Below, piece by piece: positions 1-6,767 of a stretch of DNA of 8,001 nucleotides; position 1 is the stretch's first letter; every line of letters starts with the position of its first letter. The notes under the pieces were generated by a model. That model saw only the letters and a list, made by a program, of their open reading frames with translations, did not search any database and was not told the origin of the DNA. This DNA comes from Deltaproteobacteria bacterium (lineage in GTDB: Bacteria > Desulfobacterota > DSM-4660 > Desulfatiglandales > HGW-15): the NCBI GenBank assembly GCA_021737245.1, contig JAIPEI010000158.1:1-8001 (forward strand). The letters are read 5' to 3'. Made by a program: the position numbers and the translations under genes.

Positions 1-633
1 ACGCCCTGGGATTTCGAGCGAAGCACGGTGGTCGTCAATCTCCTGGTTCTTGTCCTGCACGGCTCGGTCATCTGGGCCAGCAGAAAGGAGGCCCGCATTC
101 AGTGGAGACTGGTCGGACTCATTCTGTTGGGATTGGCGGTGGGTGTGCCGCTGGGATACTGGTTCATCCTTGTATTCGGCAACCAGCCTCTCTTCCAGGT
201 GGTCTTTGGCGTTTCTCTGGCCGGATTCGCGATCAACGAGCTCGTCAAACCGCGCATCAAGGCCCTGCCCCGATCCCTGGGCCTTCCGGCAGGGGTCGTG
301 GGGGGGTTTTTAGGGGGCGCCTTCACCACATCAGGGCCGCCGATCGCCATTTTCCTCTACTCGCAAAACAGGGACCCCGCGCTTTTGAAAGGAACGCTCC
401 AGCTGGTCTTCATGACAGCAACGGTCTGGCGTCTCGTCAACATCATCCTCTTCGGCCCAGGGATTTCGAGACCTGTCCTTAATGTGACATTTATATGTCT
501 TTTAATTGTATTTGTATTCGCTTTTATAGGCCATAACTTGAGTCGCAAAGTCTCGAGCAGGACCTTTTTGAAAATCGTCTACTCCCTCATCGCAGGGGCC
601 GGCGTCGCCAACATCGTCCGAGCGTGTCTTTGA
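1..633 (+). CDS. TauE/SafE (TSUP) family membrane permease, 5'-truncated by the window edge
   Basis: This is the C-terminal ~210 residues of a polytopic inner-membrane protein. The reading frame is open to base 1 and the first in-frame GTG (28) lies inside a hydrophobic segment, so the true start is probably upstream. About six or seven hydrophobic segments are visible. The most telling is a glycine-rich helix pair near window codons 97-120, with GGFLGG followed by TSGPPIAIFLYSQ, which matches the repeated G-rich signature of the TauE/SafE family. Members export sulfite or sulfoacetate-type anions, or move other small organic anions; specificity cannot be read from sequence. The stop is only 14 bases before the next gene, so it may belong to the same operon. 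An AT-rich stretch near 479-537 contains codons (ata, tta) uncommon in its neighbours. Family assignment is fairly sure; substrate is unknown. Confidence 0.8.
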   Translation, partial: TPWDFERSTVVVNLLVLVLHGSVIWASRKEARIQWRLVGLILLGLAVGVPLGYWFILVFGNQPLFQVVFGVSLAGFAINELVKPRIKALPRSLGLPAGVVGGFLGGAFTTSGPPIAIFLYSQNRDPALLKGTLQLVFMTATVWRLVNIILFGPGISRPVLNVTFICLLIVFVFAFIGHNLSRKVSSRTFLKIVYSLIAGAGVANIVRACL

Positions 634-635
634 GC

Positions 636-640
636 AGGAG
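636..640 (+). promoter_or_regulatory. Shine-Dalgarno AGGAG deciding the start of the beta-helix gene
   Basis: AGGAG lies 7 bases before the ATG at 648, an ideal spacing. It favours that ATG over the in-frame GTG at 624, which would overlap the preceding gene and add eight residues (MSLSRRLR) before the natural MPLYEF start of the family. Confidence 0.7.
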
Positions 641-647
641 ACTCCGC

Positions 648-1184
648 ATGCCACTCTATGAGTTCGAAGGAAAACGCCCGACCATTCACCCATCGGCTTG
701 GGTCGCGCCGAGCGCGGACATCGTCGGCTCTGTAAGGATCGGACCTCATTGCTACGTCGGGTGGGGGGCGATCCTCCGGGGGGATCACGGGTCCATCGAA
801 CTGCAGGAAGGGACTGCCGTTGAGGAGGGTGTCATCATTCACACGCCCAAGGAGTTCACCAGCCGCTTCGGGAAGCAGGCGACGTTGGGCCACGGAGCCA
901 TGCTCCACGGCGCCACGGTCGAGCCCTTCGCCGTGATCGGAATGCGCGCCACGATCGCCAACTTCGGGGTCGTCGGGGAGTGGTCCATTATCGGAGAGGC
1001 GGGTCTGGTCAAGAACTCACAGGTCGTCCCGCCCCACTCCGTGGCAGTCGGTCAGCCTGTCAAGGTGATCGGTGACATCACGGAGGCACACAAGGAGAAA
1101 TGGCGATCCGGGAAGCAAGCCTACATGGACTTTGCGAGGCGGAATCAGAAATCGCTCCGCCTGATCGAAGATGAGGGGGTCTGA
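648..1184 (+). CDS. Gamma-carbonic anhydrase-like / PaaY-CaiE family beta-helix protein
   Basis: A 178-residue protein with the hexapeptide-repeat pattern of a left-handed beta-helix (hydrophobic-G-x-x periodicity, for example IVGSVRIGPHCYVGWGAIL near 25-43). The conserved RGD sits at 44-46. Three histidines are placed as zinc ligands of the gamma-class fold: H65 (VIIHT), H82 and H87 (LGHGAMLHG). The H82-H87 spacing equals that in archaeal Cam. Overall it resembles PaaY and CaiE more than Cam, since the long acidic loop is missing. PaaY is a trimeric thioesterase that hydrolyses aberrant CoA thioesters in phenylacetate catabolism; CaiE is encoded with carnitine CoA-metabolism genes. The acyl-CoA ligase 57 bases downstream supports a CoA-thioester housekeeping role, but bicarbonate/CO2 conversion cannot be excluded. 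The C-terminal helix (about 146-172) is typical of the group. Confidence 0.85.
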   Translation: MPLYEFEGKRPTIHPSAWVAPSADIVGSVRIGPHCYVGWGAILRGDHGSIELQEGTAVEEGVIIHTPKEFTSRFGKQATLGHGAMLHGATVEPFAVIGMRATIANFGVVGEWSIIGEAGLVKNSQVVPPHSVAVGQPVKVIGDITEAHKEKWRSGKQAYMDFARRNQKSLRLIEDEGV

Positions 1185-1241
1185 CAGGATCAATCCACTC
1201 AGAGGATGCATGGAAACGACCAACACGGAAGGGAAGAGAAC

Positions 1242-2846
1242 ATGAACCCGAAACACTTCAATCCAAGCGCCTTTATTCGAATTCCCGCTGAGAATCACCC
1301 CAACCGCATCTGTCTGTCCTACCGGAAAACCTCTTTTACCTATGAGACCATCAACCGGCGATCCAACCGTCTGGCCCATGCGCTCAAGCGTTTGGACATC
1401 GAGGTCGGTACGCGGGTGGCAACCCTTCAGTACAACTGCAATCAGAGTTTCGAGCTGATCGTGGCCATGTGGAAAGCGGGCATTGTGATGGTCCCTCTGA
1501 ACACCCGCGATTCGGCGCAGCAGAACATCGCCATCTTGCAGGACAGCGGCGCTGGTGCGCTGGTGTTCGGAGACGAATTCACCGACCAGGCCCGGGAAAT
1601 TAAACGTTCCCTGCCCCAGGTGACGCATTTCATTCGGCACGGAGGGCAGCAGGACACGAATGAGCCCTGGCTGGACTATGAGACCCTGCTCGAGGCGGCG
1701 CCCGACCATGAGCCCGATCTCGACATGGAAGAAGATACCTTGTGCCGGATCAGCTACACGTCAGGCACCACGGGTCGGCCCCGCGGCGTCCTGATGAGCT
1801 ATCGAAACCGCATCGCTCAGATCACCAACGTCTTTATGAACGCGGATCGCCTGATCTCCAAGGACGAAGTCTTCCTGCACGTCGCTCCCCTCACGCACGC
1901 GGCGGGATACTACGCCATCCCCTTCTACCTCAAGGGAGCCCGCCACGTCATTCTGGACAAATTCGACACGACCGCGCTCCTCAAGACCATCGAGCGGGAG
2001 CGGGTCACCTGCACCCTGCTGGTCCCCACCATGATCATCATGCTGATGGAGGACCCCTATGTCCGGAAAGCCGACCTGTCCAGCCTCGAGCGGATCTTTT
2101 ACGGGACGGCCCCCATGCCCCTCGACAAGCTGAAAAAAGCCCTGAAGCACTTCGGGCCGATCATGCGGCAGAACTACGGCCTCACCGAGTCCATCCAGCC
2201 TTTGGCCTGCCTGACACCCGAGGAGCACGTGGTGGGAGAGGACGATGCGTCCGCACAACGGTTGCGCTCCACGGGGAAACGAGCGCTGGGAACGGAAATC
2301 CGCATCGTAGACAAAGACGATCAAGGCCTGAAGACGGGCGAGGTCGGGGAAATCCTGCTCCGCAGCCCACACATTTCCATCGGCTATCACAACATGCCTG
2401 AAGAGACCGCCAGGACCTACCGCGGGGGCTGGCTTCACACGGGGGACCTCGGCCGGTTCGATCGGGATGGGTACCTTTACATCGTGGATCGCAAGAAGGA
2501 CATGATCATCAGCGGCGGGTTCAACATCTACTCCCGGGAAGTGGAAATGAGCCTGGACAGCCATCCGGCCGTGCTGGAATCCGCAGTGATCGGCCTGCCC
2601 GACGAGAAGTGGGGAGAGATCTGCACCGCATTTGTGGTCACGCGGGAGGAGGCTCAGCAGCCGGACCCCAACGATCTGGTCGAGCATTGCGTCACGAAAG
2701 GCCTTCCAAAGTACAAGGCACCCAAGAAGCTCGCTTTTCTGAAGAGCCTTCCGAAGAACGAGAACAACAAGATCATCAAGAAGAGTCTCAAAGAGCTGGT
2801 TTTGGACGCGAAGAGCGATTTGGACATCGTGGAAATCGGTCGTTGA
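1242..2846 (+). CDS. AMP-forming acyl-CoA synthetase (ANL superfamily ligase)
   Basis: A 534-residue soluble ligase that activates a carboxylic acid to its CoA thioester via an acyl-AMP. Motifs appear in canonical order: the ATP-binding P-loop YTSGTTGRPRGV (172-183); A5 motif NYGLTES (311-317); A7-type GWLHTGD (396-402) with ribose-binding D402; VDRKKD with R417; hinge and A8 region GGFNIYSREVE (425-435); and a C-terminal A10 lysine, probably K510, in NENNKIIKK. Length is normal for medium-chain, aromatic or dicarboxylate ligases. Substrate is not predictable by eye. I start at ATG 1242, preceded by purine-rich GGGAAGAGAA. The upstream in-frame ATG at 1206 has its AGAGG touching the start codon and would add twelve polar residues unlike the family. 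It sits in the same run as a TRAP transporter and a CoA hydratase, so the imported solute is its most likely substrate. The usual A10 glycine (x-G-K) is asparagine here. Confidence 0.93.
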   Translation: MNPKHFNPSAFIRIPAENHPNRICLSYRKTSFTYETINRRSNRLAHALKRLDIEVGTRVATLQYNCNQSFELIVAMWKAGIVMVPLNTRDSAQQNIAILQDSGAGALVFGDEFTDQAREIKRSLPQVTHFIRHGGQQDTNEPWLDYETLLEAAPDHEPDLDMEEDTLCRISYTSGTTGRPRGVLMSYRNRIAQITNVFMNADRLISKDEVFLHVAPLTHAAGYYAIPFYLKGARHVILDKFDTTALLKTIERERVTCTLLVPTMIIMLMEDPYVRKADLSSLERIFYGTAPMPLDKLKKALKHFGPIMRQNYGLTESIQPLACLTPEEHVVGEDDASAQRLRSTGKRALGTEIRIVDKDDQGLKTGEVGEILLRSPHISIGYHNMPEETARTYRGGWLHTGDLGRFDRDGYLYIVDRKKDMIISGGFNIYSREVEMSLDSHPAVLESAVIGLPDEKWGEICTAFVVTREEAQQPDPNDLVEHCVTKGLPKYKAPKKLAFLKSLPKNENNKIIKKSLKELVLDAKSDLDIVEIGR

Positions 2847-2890
2847 CCCCTGTCGGGCGATGGCCACATCTTGAATCCTCAAACCACAAA

Positions 2891-2896
2891 AGGAGG
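2891..2896 (+). promoter_or_regulatory. Strong Shine-Dalgarno AGGAGG for the TAXI receptor
   Basis: Full-consensus AGGAGG six bases before ATG 2903, the best ribosome site in the window. It fixes the start at 2903, just before a lysine-rich signal peptide, although the frame is open much further upstream inside the ligase gene. A strong site fits a periplasmic receptor, which is usually needed in excess over its permease. Confidence 0.75.
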
Positions 2897-2902
2897 AAGG
2901 TG

Positions 2903-3892
2903 ATGAAGAAAAAAGCCATGATGACAGCGGTGTTTACCTGCGTGTTTTTTATTTGCGGGGGACTTGCGACTGCGGGGGAGAAAGACGTCAGTGCAGTTCT
3001 TCGTGCAGGCGGTGGAGCCGTCGGGGGAGCAGGGTTTGTCATGCTGACGGGCGTCGCCAAGCTTGTCAGCAATGATTACCCCAAGGTCAGCATCACCGTG
3101 GTCCCCGGCGGCTGGGTGGGAAACATCACGCGAGTCAATGTGGGTGAGCTGGATCTGGCCAGCACGGCCAACACCCTCTGCCAGCTGGCGGAAAAGCAGG
3201 AGAAGCCGCTGGACAAGCCCGTCCCGAACGTGCGCTCCCTGTTCAGCGTGCAGGACACCATGTACTACTTCATGTTCGCGCGCAAGGACTTCCCTGCAGA
3301 CAGTGTTCAGGAACTCCTCGAGAAGAAAATGGAGGCCCGGATGTGCACCCTCTCCCCGGGGTCTGTCACGGAGATGCAGTTCCGAAGCGCCTTGGCGTCT
3401 CAGGGACTGAGCTGGGATGACATCAAGGCCTGGGGTGGAGAGGTCAACTTCGTGAAATGGGGGGATGCCGTCAGTCTGGTAAAAGACGGCCACGCGGACA
3501 TCATTTGTGCTGCAGCCCTGGGTAAGGCGGGTTGGGCCATGGAGCTGGCAACGGTTCGCGACATGAAGATCCTGGAGTGGAGCCCGGAGCTCCTCGAAGC
3601 GATCAACAAGCGCACCGGCACCCGTACCGAAACCATGCCCGGCGGCTTGTACGAGGGCATCGACTACGAGCGCGATTGCCCGGCCAGCTCGGGAGAAATC
3701 ATCATCAACGCGGACGTGCCGGACGACGTGGCGTATGCGATCGTGAAGGCCATGGCCGAGAACGAAAAGGAGTACAGGGAGCATCACGCGGCCTTCAAGC
3801 CCTTTAAAGCGGAGGGCATGGCCAAAGGGATCTTCCTCCCCCTCCACCCTGGAGCCAAGAAGTACTACCAGGAGATGGGTTACCTGAAATAG
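2903..3892 (+). CDS. TAXI family TRAP transporter solute-binding protein
   Basis: A 329-residue exported receptor. The N-terminus has a basic MKKK, a hydrophobic core and a likely signal peptidase I site after ATA (residue 24). C18 in FFIC lacks a proper lipobox leucine, so a lipoprotein is less likely. The mature protein follows the TAXI pattern: a glycine-rich first strand (LRAGGGAVGGAGF, 33-45), a VVPGGWVGNITRVNVGELDLA segment (66-86), and a C-terminal LPLHPGAKKYYQEMGYLK (312-329) close to the usual HPGA-x-KYY-x-E ending. TAXI receptors deliver solutes such as glutamate or 2-oxoglutarate to fused TRAP permeases, at the cost of an ion gradient. The matching permease follows at 4008, so the two form one transporter. 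It lies 56 bases after the ligase gene. Family assignment is confident; ligand unknown, probably a carboxylate given the ligase. Confidence 0.92.
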   Translation: MKKKAMMTAVFTCVFFICGGLATAGEKDVSAVLRAGGGAVGGAGFVMLTGVAKLVSNDYPKVSITVVPGGWVGNITRVNVGELDLASTANTLCQLAEKQEKPLDKPVPNVRSLFSVQDTMYYFMFARKDFPADSVQELLEKKMEARMCTLSPGSVTEMQFRSALASQGLSWDDIKAWGGEVNFVKWGDAVSLVKDGHADIICAAALGKAGWAMELATVRDMKILEWSPELLEAINKRTGTRTETMPGGLYEGIDYERDCPASSGEIIINADVPDDVAYAIVKAMAENEKEYREHHAAFKPFKAEGMAKGIFLPLHPGAKKYYQEMGYLK

Positions 3893-3894
3893 GC

Positions 3895-3945
3895 CGGACC
3901 GTGCTCATGCCTTGCTGAGGAAGGCGGGGCATGAGCACCCGTCCG
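3895..3945 (+). repeat. Long inverted repeat (hairpin) between TRAP receptor and permease genes
   Basis: A perfect 11-bp inverted repeat, GTGCTCATGCC (3901-3911) and GGCATGAGCAC (3928-3938), encloses a 16-base loop. A second 5-bp stem, CGGAC (3895-3899) with GTCCG (3941-3945), lies outside it across a small 1/2-base internal loop. It begins two bases after the receptor stop codon. No T-tract follows, so it does not look like a standard intrinsic terminator. Hairpins in this position often protect the 3' end of the receptor message or reduce read-through to the permease, which would give more receptor than membrane protein; that role is inferred. It could also mark an RNA processing site. Confidence 0.75.
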
Positions 3946-3990
3946 ATCAAAAGGCCGATGCGTTTCCGGAACGATCCCAACGAAATCTGC

Positions 3991-3996
3991 GAGGAG
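3991..3996 (+). promoter_or_regulatory. Shine-Dalgarno GAGGAG for the TRAP permease, long spacing
   Basis: GAGGAG stands 11 bases before ATG 4008, longer than ideal and weaker than the receptor's site. It supports the start at 4008 rather than an upstream in-frame TTG at 3912, which lies in the hairpin loop. Together with the hairpin it suggests the permease is made at a lower level than the receptor. Confidence 0.5.
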
Positions 3997-4007
3997 CGGT
4001 TAAGGCG

Positions 4008-5909
4008 ATGACCGAGCCGATTTTTCCCAAGCCAGACAGTGTCCTGTCCGTCGCAAACCTCATGGCCGCAACGATAGCCATTGCGATCTCCTGCTTTCAC
4101 CTCTACACGGGTGCTTTCGGCATCATTGAAGCGTACGGCATGAGGACCATCCACCTCATGACCCTGTTGACGCTGGCCTTCCTGTACTGGCCCGCGCACA
4201 AGTCCTGGCCCAAAGAGAAGACCGCGCTCATTGATCTGCTCCTTGCCGTGCTCTGCCTGGCCATCGATGTCTACTTGATCATCCACCACGAGAGGCTCAC
4301 CACCCGGGAGTGGTACACCGGACCGGTCACCTTTTGGGACGTGGCGTTCGGCTGGACCACCATGGTCCTGGTGCTGGAAGCGACCAGAAGGGTTGCGGGC
4401 ATTGCCCTGCCCATCGTGGCCCTCTGCTTTGTGGGATACACCCTCTTCGGTCAGTTCCTCCCATACCCATTCACGATCAGGTCCCCCAACCTGCTCATCT
4501 TCATTGATCATATGTTCTTGACGCCACACGCGATCTTCGGGGTGCCGGTCGGCGTCTCAGCGACATTCGTCTTCCTGTTCATCATGTTTGCCGCTTTTCT
4601 CGACAAGACGGGGGCCGGAAAGTTCATCATTGACTTCAGCATGTCCGCTGTCGGCTGGGCCACCGGGGGCCCGGCCAAGGTGGGCGTCATCGCGAGCGCC
4701 ATTTTCGGAACCATCACGGGACACTCCGTGGCCAATGTCTACGGCACAGGGACGTTCACCATCCCCCTCATGAAGCGGATGGGCTATCGGCCCGAGTATG
4801 CAGGCGCCGTAGAAGCGGCGGCCTCGGCAGGCGGGCAGATCATGCCGCCCATCATGGGAGCCGCAGCCTTCATCATTGCCGAGTTCATCGGGGTTTCCTA
4901 CCTCTCGGTCGCCAAGGCGGCCCTCTTTCCCGCGCTTCTCTACTTCGCGGCGGTGTTTGCGTCCACCCACCTCGAAGCCCTCAAGATGGGGCTCAAGCCG
5001 TTGCCTCGTTCGGAGTTGCCGCCCATGAAAGCGACCCTCTTTCATGGTTTTCACTTCATCATCCCGATCTTCGTGCTCATTTTCGTGCTCGTGCTGGGGT
5101 ACACCCCGTTTCGAGCCGCATTCCTGGCGATCATTGTCCTCCTGGTTGTGGCCATGGCCCGCAAGAACAGCCGTTTGGGACCCAGATCCTTCACGGAATC
5201 CCTGGTTCAGGGAGCCCGGAACGGCGTGGTCATCGCCGTGTGCTGCGCCTGTGCCGGGCTCGTGGTGGGATCCCTGGACATCACGGGCATGGGGATCAAG
5301 TTCGTCGACATCATCATCATGGCCTCGGGCGGCGTTTTCCCCTTCTTGCTCCTTTTGATCATGGTCGCCTCCCTCGTCCTGGGGATGGGGATTCCCACCG
5401 CTCCGGCCTACATCATCGTGGCCATGATCGCAGCGCCTTCCCTGGTGAACATGGGGCTCAAGCCGATCGTGGCGCACATGTTCGTGTTCTACTCCTGCCT
5501 CCTCTCCGCGATCACCCCACCGGTCGCCTTGGCCGCCTATGCGGGAGCGGCCATTGCCGGGGCGCCCGTTATGCGCACAGGGGTCATCGCCGCGAAGCTG
5601 GGTTTCGTGAAGTACATCGTTCCCTTTGTGTTTGCGTACAACGCGGCCCTGCTCATGGAAGGCACCCCGATCTTCGTGACGCTGAGCTTCCTCACCGCAT
5701 TGGCAGGCACCATCGGCCTGTCCGCGACCTTTGAAAAGTACCTCTTTACCAAGCTCTCCATCATGGGACTCCTGATCATGCTGACGGGGAGCGTGCTGCT
5801 CCTGATATCCAATCTGTACACCGATTTGGTCGGGGTCACCCTCCTGACCATTGCGGTCGTCATGAACTTGAAGGACAAACGGGCCTTGGAGGCCCAGGCT
5901 GTCGCATAA
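4008..5909 (+). CDS. TRAP transporter fused permease subunit (DctQM fusion, TAXI-associated)
   Basis: A 633-residue inner-membrane protein combining the small (DctQ-like) and large (DctM-like) TRAP subunits, as is standard for TAXI systems. The first ~160 residues hold about four or five hydrophobic helices (15-40, 46-61, 73-92, 112-148). The DctM part follows with recognisable family signatures: GTITGHSVANVYGTGTF (234-250) leading into TIPLMKRMGY (251-260); GGQIMPPIMGAAAF (275-288); VLGMGIPTAPAYII (457-470); and SAITPPVALAAYAGAAIAGA (500-519). C-terminal helices near 580-620 complete the TAXI-type extension. It uses an ion gradient to move the solute delivered by the receptor encoded just upstream. 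Length and motif order are normal, with no sign of truncation. Its stop codon TAA is immediately followed by the ATG of the next gene, which points to coupled translation. Confidence 0.94.
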   Translation: MTEPIFPKPDSVLSVANLMAATIAIAISCFHLYTGAFGIIEAYGMRTIHLMTLLTLAFLYWPAHKSWPKEKTALIDLLLAVLCLAIDVYLIIHHERLTTREWYTGPVTFWDVAFGWTTMVLVLEATRRVAGIALPIVALCFVGYTLFGQFLPYPFTIRSPNLLIFIDHMFLTPHAIFGVPVGVSATFVFLFIMFAAFLDKTGAGKFIIDFSMSAVGWATGGPAKVGVIASAIFGTITGHSVANVYGTGTFTIPLMKRMGYRPEYAGAVEAAASAGGQIMPPIMGAAAFIIAEFIGVSYLSVAKAALFPALLYFAAVFASTHLEALKMGLKPLPRSELPPMKATLFHGFHFIIPIFVLIFVLVLGYTPFRAAFLAIIVLLVVAMARKNSRLGPRSFTESLVQGARNGVVIAVCCACAGLVVGSLDITGMGIKFVDIIIMASGGVFPFLLLLIMVASLVLGMGIPTAPAYIIVAMIAAPSLVNMGLKPIVAHMFVFYSCLLSAITPPVALAAYAGAAIAGAPVMRTGVIAAKLGFVKYIVPFVFAYNAALLMEGTPIFVTLSFLTALAGTIGLSATFEKYLFTKLSIMGLLIMLTGSVLLLISNLYTDLVGVTLLTIAVVMNLKDKRALEAQAVA

Positions 5910-6746
5910 ATGCCTTCTCTGGAATACAAGGGGTGGTGCGCTTCGAGGCGGGAGCAGGAAGAGTTCCTCTCCCCCTCGCCGGCAAGGCGTTTGATGGCCA
6001 CCCTGAATCACGATCCGGACGGGATTCGTGAAGGCGCTGTGTTGCCGCCGCTGTGGCACTGGCTTTATTTTCTCCCCGAAGCCCGCACTGACGGCCTGGC
6101 AGAGGACGGCCATCCTTTCAGAGGGGAGTTCATGCCGCCGGTGGATTTGCCCTTGCGCATGTTTGCCGGTTTCGAGCTCGTAATCCACAAGCCCCTGCTC
6201 TTGGGAGAACGAGCCTGGAAAAGCGAGCAGGTCACCGGCATCGAGGAGAAACACGGAAAGAGCGGCCGCCTGGTCTTTGTGACGGTCTCTGCGCAGGTGG
6301 GTAATGACGGAGGAGCCGCTCTCCACGAGAAGCAGACCTTTGTCTATCGCGATGCCGGACCGCCCGTTGTTTCAACGGTCGAGGAGAGCAGGCGCGGGCA
6401 GGACTGGGGCATGGAGGTTCCGATCTCCCCGCCTCTCCTCTTTCGATTCTCGGCTTTGACATTCAACGCCCATCGCATTCACTATGACCGGGAGTACGCC
6501 ATAGAACAGGAGGGCTACCCCGGCCTCGTGCTTCACGGCCCCCTGATCGCGCTCCTCATGGCGGATCTGGTGAGACGGAACGCAAGCGAAGAACCGACGA
6601 CCTTCGAGTTTCGCCAGCGTGCCCCTGTTTTTGAAGGAGACACACTCCGGGTTCTCGGTTTCAAACAAGGCGACACCGACATCGAACTGCTGGCGCAACG
6701 AGGCGACGGCCGGGTGTCGGCGACCGGACGGTGTGCTTTGGCGTAA
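5910..6746 (+). CDS. MaoC-like / FAS1-type acyl-CoA dehydratase-hydratase (mesaconyl-C4-CoA hydratase-like)
   Basis: A 278-residue protein of the HTD2/FAS1-type hot-dog family, with an N-terminal MaoC-like half and a catalytic C-terminal half. Signatures are WHWLYFLP (49-56), EDGHPFRGEFMPPVDLPLRMFAG (65-87), LLFRFSALTFNAHRIHYD (176-193) and EGYPGLVLHGPL (201-212). The characterised relative I recall is the mesaconyl-C4-CoA hydratase of the Chloroflexus 3-hydroxypropionate cycle, which adds water across a CoA-activated double bond. By eye, N186-x-H188-x-x-H191 lies where R-hydratases carry D-x-N-x-x-H, so the usual aspartate is asparagine. I keep the start at 5910, directly after the preceding stop, because the N-terminal W-x(20)-MATL stretch matches the family; M29 (5994) would remove it. 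No good Shine-Dalgarno is present: the nearest GGAGG is 17 bases upstream. It probably acts on the CoA ester made by the ligase. Family is sure, exact substrate is not. Confidence 0.88.
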   Translation: MPSLEYKGWCASRREQEEFLSPSPARRLMATLNHDPDGIREGAVLPPLWHWLYFLPEARTDGLAEDGHPFRGEFMPPVDLPLRMFAGFELVIHKPLLLGERAWKSEQVTGIEEKHGKSGRLVFVTVSAQVGNDGGAALHEKQTFVYRDAGPPVVSTVEESRRGQDWGMEVPISPPLLFRFSALTFNAHRIHYDREYAIEQEGYPGLVLHGPLIALLMADLVRRNASEEPTTFEFRQRAPVFEGDTLRVLGFKQGDTDIELLAQRGDGRVSATGRCALA

Positions 6747-6753
6747 CAACCAC

Positions 6754-6763
6754 AGGAAAGGGG
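6754..6763 (+). promoter_or_regulatory. Purine-rich ribosome site for the GTG-started MBL gene
   Basis: AGGAAAGGGG stands 4 bases before GTG 6768 and is the only ribosome-site-like stretch in the 21-base gap after the hydratase. It supports the GTG, giving the family-typical N-terminus MFKLHIIGAGTPTPSPNRFG. Confidence 0.6.
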
Positions 6764-6767
6764 ACTC

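Noticed and set aside
300..317. Homopolymer run of seven G and five T followed by AGGGGG, considered as a frameshift site or sequencing error
   Set aside because: The frame continues intact through the conserved GGFLGG of the TauE family, so there is no sign of a frame change or error.
624..647. GTG start overlapping the permease gene for the beta-helix protein
   Set aside because: The ATG at 648 has an ideal Shine-Dalgarno and gives the family-typical N-terminus.
1761..2882. Minus-strand open frame (373 codons) opposite the ligase gene
   Set aside because: It is an antisense shadow of the ANL ligase in GC-rich DNA; no motif of its own.
4557..6326. Long open minus-strand frame (589 codons) opposite the permease and hydratase genes
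   Set aside because: Its translation is a His/Arg/Gly/Asp-rich, low-complexity-like shadow of hydrophobic codons on the other strand, with no domain or ribosome site. The + strand genes have clear family motifs.
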